Shown here: piece by piece, positions 42,985 through 46,428 of the stretch | Numbering within the stretch: the stretch's first letter is position 1 | Layout of the letters: every line of letters starts with the position of its first letter | NCBI GenBank assembly: GCA_015055735.1 | Contig: SVHP01000005.1 | Span: 1 to 46,428, forward strand | Length of the DNA stretch: 46,428 nucleotides | Direction of reading: 5' to 3' | DNA from: Clostridiales bacterium | GTDB lineage: Bacteria > Bacillota > Clostridia > Christensenellales > Borkfalkiaceae | Made by a program: the position numbers and the translations under genes | The notes under the pieces: model-generated | What the model saw: the letters and a program-made list of their open reading frames with translations, nothing else | What the model was told of the DNA's origin: nothing | Databases searched by the model: none

Positions 42985-44085
42985 TTAGTTGTATTTTGCT
43001 TGCTTTAAGGTGTATTTTAATGCGCCGTAAGTAGTCATTCTTTGGTCAATTAACGGTTCAGCGTATTCAACAGGAAGTGCCTTAAATTCGGATTGTTCAG
43101 TCTTTTGTTTCTTTTGAATTTTGATAAACTTTTTAGTACCTCTATATTCGTTTGCTGATAGAACGAATGAAACGTTGTTTACAGGTATTGACGAGCGTTC
43201 GCTTTCATCTAATTTTTCACCGCTTATTAAGTCATAATTGAAGGTATAAGTTTCTTCGTTTTCAACTAATACGTGTAAGTTTTTGTATTCTCCGTATGCA
43301 AACGATACGGTTGGAAGATATACGTCTTGTTGAACTTTATCGTTATTTACTTGTTGAGTATTATATTTGATATTTCTCAATATAAAGAACAGTTGATTGT
43401 TGTCGATTAAAGTTTTTAACGTGTATTCGTAAGTTTTTTGACTTGTTTGACTTGGCTCGCCAATATCTTCTGAATTCACGTTCTCATAAATCTTTGAGTT
43501 TATCGTATAACTTGCCGTGTTATACAAGGTTTCAAACTGATAAATATCTTGTACAGGATCTAAGTCTTGAGCCGATAAATCAAAAAAAGTCATCTTCATA
43601 TAAGTCTTTGACCAAATAGGTGCGTACGATAGACTTTGTTGATAAAAACAAGTTTCGCTAACAATGATATCGTTATAAGTTTTGTCAATACTTTCTGCCG
43701 TTACCGTTAGGTCAAGTACAGTTTTAAGATAATAGATATTGCCTTTATCAAAGTCGACGTTGTTAGAGATATCCGATAAAGAAATATCTATGTCATTAGG
43801 TTTAGTATCGGTAAACGTACTTACGAAAGTGCCTTGATATTTCGGAATAGTCGCAGTCACCGTAGACGATTTTGAAATTGCATCGTTATACTTTTCAACG
43901 TACTCTACGTCGTAAATAAGTTCTTCGGTGTACGCACGACTTCCACCCGTAATATCGGAAGGGTTGCTGCCACCAGCAAAGTCGTTATTAAACGAAAGTA
44001 TGGTCGGTGGAACGCAACCAGTTGCTAGCACTGTAAATAAAACTGCCAGAGATACTGTTAAAAATCGTATTAGAAATCTTTTCAT
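42985..44085 (-). CDS. Hypothetical lipoprotein
   Basis: MKRFLIRFLTVSLAVLFTVLATGCVPP lipobox; start refined to ATG at 44085 with GGAG upstream. Confidence 0.75.
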   Translation of the reverse strand: MKRFLIRFLTVSLAVLFTVLATGCVPPTILSFNNDFAGGSNPSDITGGSRAYTEELIYDVEYVEKYNDAISKSSTVTATIPKYQGTFVSTFTDTKPNDIDISLSDISNNVDFDKGNIYYLKTVLDLTVTAESIDKTYNDIIVSETCFYQQSLSYAPIWSKTYMKMTFFDLSAQDLDPVQDIYQFETLYNTASYTINSKIYENVNSEDIGEPSQTSQKTYEYTLKTLIDNNQLFFILRNIKYNTQQVNNDKVQQDVYLPTVSFAYGEYKNLHVLVENEETYTFNYDLISGEKLDESERSSIPVNNVSFVLSANEYRGTKKFIKIQKKQKTEQSEFKALPVEYAEPLIDQRMTTYGALKYTLKQAKYN

Positions 44086-44205
44086 TATATTCTCCATATA
44101 TTAATTCTTATAATATGATATCACAAATAAAAAAAATTGTAAAACATCTATAGAAAATATATAAAAAACTTTTAATAAGTTCTTAAAATATGCTACAATA
44201 TAAAT

Positions 44206-46428
44206 ATGATCAAATTAATTACCACCGATTCATATTTTAATATGTTTGAATTACTCGTCAAGTCTTTGTCAGAAAAGCCGAACGGCATAGACAATCGCAA
44301 AATCGTTTTTTGTGAAGAAAAGGTTTCGCTTATGATAGAGCGAATGATTTCTAACGAGTTTAAGGGCTCTTTCAATACCGAAGTTTATTCGTTCGGTAAT
44401 TTTTTGCGTTCAAGAAAACAAGTGCAAAATCTTTTGACTAAAGAAGGCTCTAGCATGGTAGTTAAAAATATTTTATCAAGTCAAAAGCTAACCTGCTTTA
44501 AGGCGAGCAAGGAAAGTATTGCGCCTACCCTTTACGATTTAATAATTCAGTTAAAGAGCGCTAAGATAACGCCGAACGACATACTAAACGCTATCGAAAA
44601 CACTACGGGCGTTCTTAAAAATAAACTGATAGATATATACGCCGTTTATAACGGGTACGAAAATTTTATTGAGCAACATAATTTCGTCGATCAGTCGTCG
44701 GTTTTATCGTACTTACCTGAACTCATAGCTAATAGCCAAGAGTTATCTAACGCTAGCATTTATTTAGTTGGCTTTGCAGGGTTTACTGCCCAGATAAGAA
44801 GTGCAATACAAGCGCTTTGCCAAAAGAATAACGATATTACAGCCATTTTGTGCGAAGGGGACAACCCTTTAGTTTTCGTCAACGAAACGGCTAATTATAT
44901 TAAAACTCTTGCAAAGGATAACGGTTATCCATTTGTTTATAATAGAGAACGAAGCCAATATAACGGCAACGCTAAAATGATAATTGACAATATTTTTAAT
45001 CCGTTTGTAGAAAAGGCTGATAAAAATATAGTGGAGCGTTCGAGCGTGTATTATACTCCTCTTGCAAATATGGTAAGCGAAGTGGAAAGGATAGGTCAAA
45101 TTATTAAAAGTTTGATTATCAGTGGGGAGTGTAGATATAGGGATATAACTATCGCTATTCCCGACGAAAGTTATAACGGATACATAAAAAACGTTTTTGC
45201 TAATCTTGAAATACCTTACTTTTTAGATGAGAAGAAAAAACCTCTTCATCATCCACTTATAAAGTTAGTACTTTCGTATATTGACGTGTTTAGAAAGAAT
45301 TTCGAGAGAAAAACCGTATTATCTTTTATCAAAAATCCGTATTTTTGTCAAGACAAGGCTCTTTTAGATAGGCTTGAAAATTACGTTATCAAATATAACC
45401 TTAACTATTCAAGACTCAAACAGCCTTTTACCTTGCTTGAAAGTGACAAGGGCGACGCTAAAGACACGTTAAAAGAGATAAACGAACTTATGGATAAGTT
45501 TAGGCTTGTGTTTGAAAGGTTTGACGTAGCGAAAATGCTAGAATTACTATCGGTAGAGAGTGTTGCTGAAAAATATACTGCCTATTTATACGACAACCAA
45601 ATGTTAGAAGAAAGCGCAATAAACGGGCAAATTTTTGATGCAGTTAAGTCGCTTTTAGCCCAAATGCAATTATTGTTAGGGCAAATAAACCTTTCGTTTA
45701 ACGAATATAGAAACGTATTTTTAGGTGGAATATCTGCCTTAGAATTATCTATTATTCCACAATATAACGACGCCGTATTTATAGGAAATTATAAACAAAC
45801 GGCGCTCGCTAAAGCCAAACATCTATTTGTCATTGGGCTTACAAGTGCCGTACCTGACGTTCGTATGGACGTGTCGCTTTTATCGGATAACGATATAAAT
45901 GCGCTTGAAAAAATCAAGGTGCTAGTAGAGCCGAAAATCAATATCGTAAACCATAGAATTAGAGAGAACGTGGCGCTTGCACTATGCGCTTTTGACAAGA
46001 GTTTATACTTAACTTATCCCGTTTATTCTCTTGACGGAGATAAGAACGTTAAGAGCGAAATTATCGGCACTCTAGAAAAACTGTTTCCGTTAGGAGAATT
46101 GCCAAGCGCAAACGGATATTTGACTAAAAAGCAAGGCTTAAAAACTTTCGCTAGAGATTGTGGGGAATTTGCCGACGGTATTAGGTCTGATTTTACTATG
46201 GCATCGTCTTATTATCAAGCGGTAAATGACCAACTTGTCACTGATTTATTAAATCGTTCAAACAAAGAAATTAAGACAACTCTTAATAGTTCTACAGACA
46301 TTTTATTGAAAGAACAAACTTCGCCGACGGCTATTGAGGATTATTATAAGTGCCCGTATCGTGCTTTCTTGTCGCACGCCTTGAAACTAAAGGAGAGGGA
46401 AGAAGGTAAAGTCGACGTGTTGTCGGTA
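44206..46428 (+). CDS. addB: ATP-dependent helicase/nuclease subunit B (AddB-like), truncated by window end
   Basis: 741 codons open to the window edge (absent from the ORF track because no stop is present). AddB-like IYLVGFAGFTAQ, AIPDESYNGYIKNVFANLEIPYFLDEKKKPLHHPL, AIEDYYKCPYRAFL (first Fe-S cysteine region). Confidence 0.85.
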   Translation, partial: MIKLITTDSYFNMFELLVKSLSEKPNGIDNRKIVFCEEKVSLMIERMISNEFKGSFNTEVYSFGNFLRSRKQVQNLLTKEGSSMVVKNILSSQKLTCFKASKESIAPTLYDLIIQLKSAKITPNDILNAIENTTGVLKNKLIDIYAVYNGYENFIEQHNFVDQSSVLSYLPELIANSQELSNASIYLVGFAGFTAQIRSAIQALCQKNNDITAILCEGDNPLVFVNETANYIKTLAKDNGYPFVYNRERSQYNGNAKMIIDNIFNPFVEKADKNIVERSSVYYTPLANMVSEVERIGQIIKSLIISGECRYRDITIAIPDESYNGYIKNVFANLEIPYFLDEKKKPLHHPLIKLVLSYIDVFRKNFERKTVLSFIKNPYFCQDKALLDRLENYVIKYNLNYSRLKQPFTLLESDKGDAKDTLKEINELMDKFRLVFERFDVAKMLELLSVESVAEKYTAYLYDNQMLEESAINGQIFDAVKSLLAQMQLLLGQINLSFNEYRNVFLGGISALELSIIPQYNDAVFIGNYKQTALAKAKHLFVIGLTSAVPDVRMDVSLLSDNDINALEKIKVLVEPKINIVNHRIRENVALALCAFDKSLYLTYPVYSLDGDKNVKSEIIGTLEKLFPLGELPSANGYLTKKQGLKTFARDCGEFADGIRSDFTMASSYYQAVNDQLVTDLLNRSNKEIKTTLNSSTDILLKEQTSPTAIEDYYKCPYRAFLSHALKLKEREEGKVDVLSV

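Overview
This is a 46.4 kb, gene-dense, AT-rich bacterial chromosome segment, probably from a low-GC Bacillota/Clostridia-like genome. The taxonomic call is inference. Recognisable content, left to right: a GNAT acetyltransferase with an in-frame stop; a seven-gene tRNA cluster on the minus strand (Gly-TCC, Arg-TCT, His-GTG, Gln-TTG, Lys-TTT, Lys-CTT, Pro-CGG); phosphohexomutase; an XRE regulator facing a BspA-like LRR lipoprotein; an AGCS symporter; RsmE; an MFS transporter; M29 aminopeptidase; Dxs; a CapD/PglF-like dehydratase; an ABC exporter; two Wzz-like proteins; an IspDF fusion; RqcP-like S4 protein; rpoB-rpoC-rpsL-rpsG-fusA-tuf; a LemA plus large membrane protein cassette; several lipoproteins; HU; a putative YwmB-like protein; an M23 peptidase; an M1 peptidase; and addB, which runs off the window end. 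The most unusual signal is in the tRNA cluster. Two ~115-nt elements (1838-1955 and 2173-2286) lie just downstream of tRNA-Pro and tRNA-Lys. Each ends in a copy of that tRNA's own 3' tail including CCA, is closed by a stem matching that particular tail, contains strong internal hairpins, and is followed by a terminator. Other signals worth a second look are structured leaders before rpsL and rpsG, two genes whose Shine-Dalgarno lies inside a terminator-like hairpin abutting the ATG, twin palindromic operators at the XRE/LRR divergent promoter, and a possibly leaderless addB. All calls are by eye; no searches or folding programs were run.
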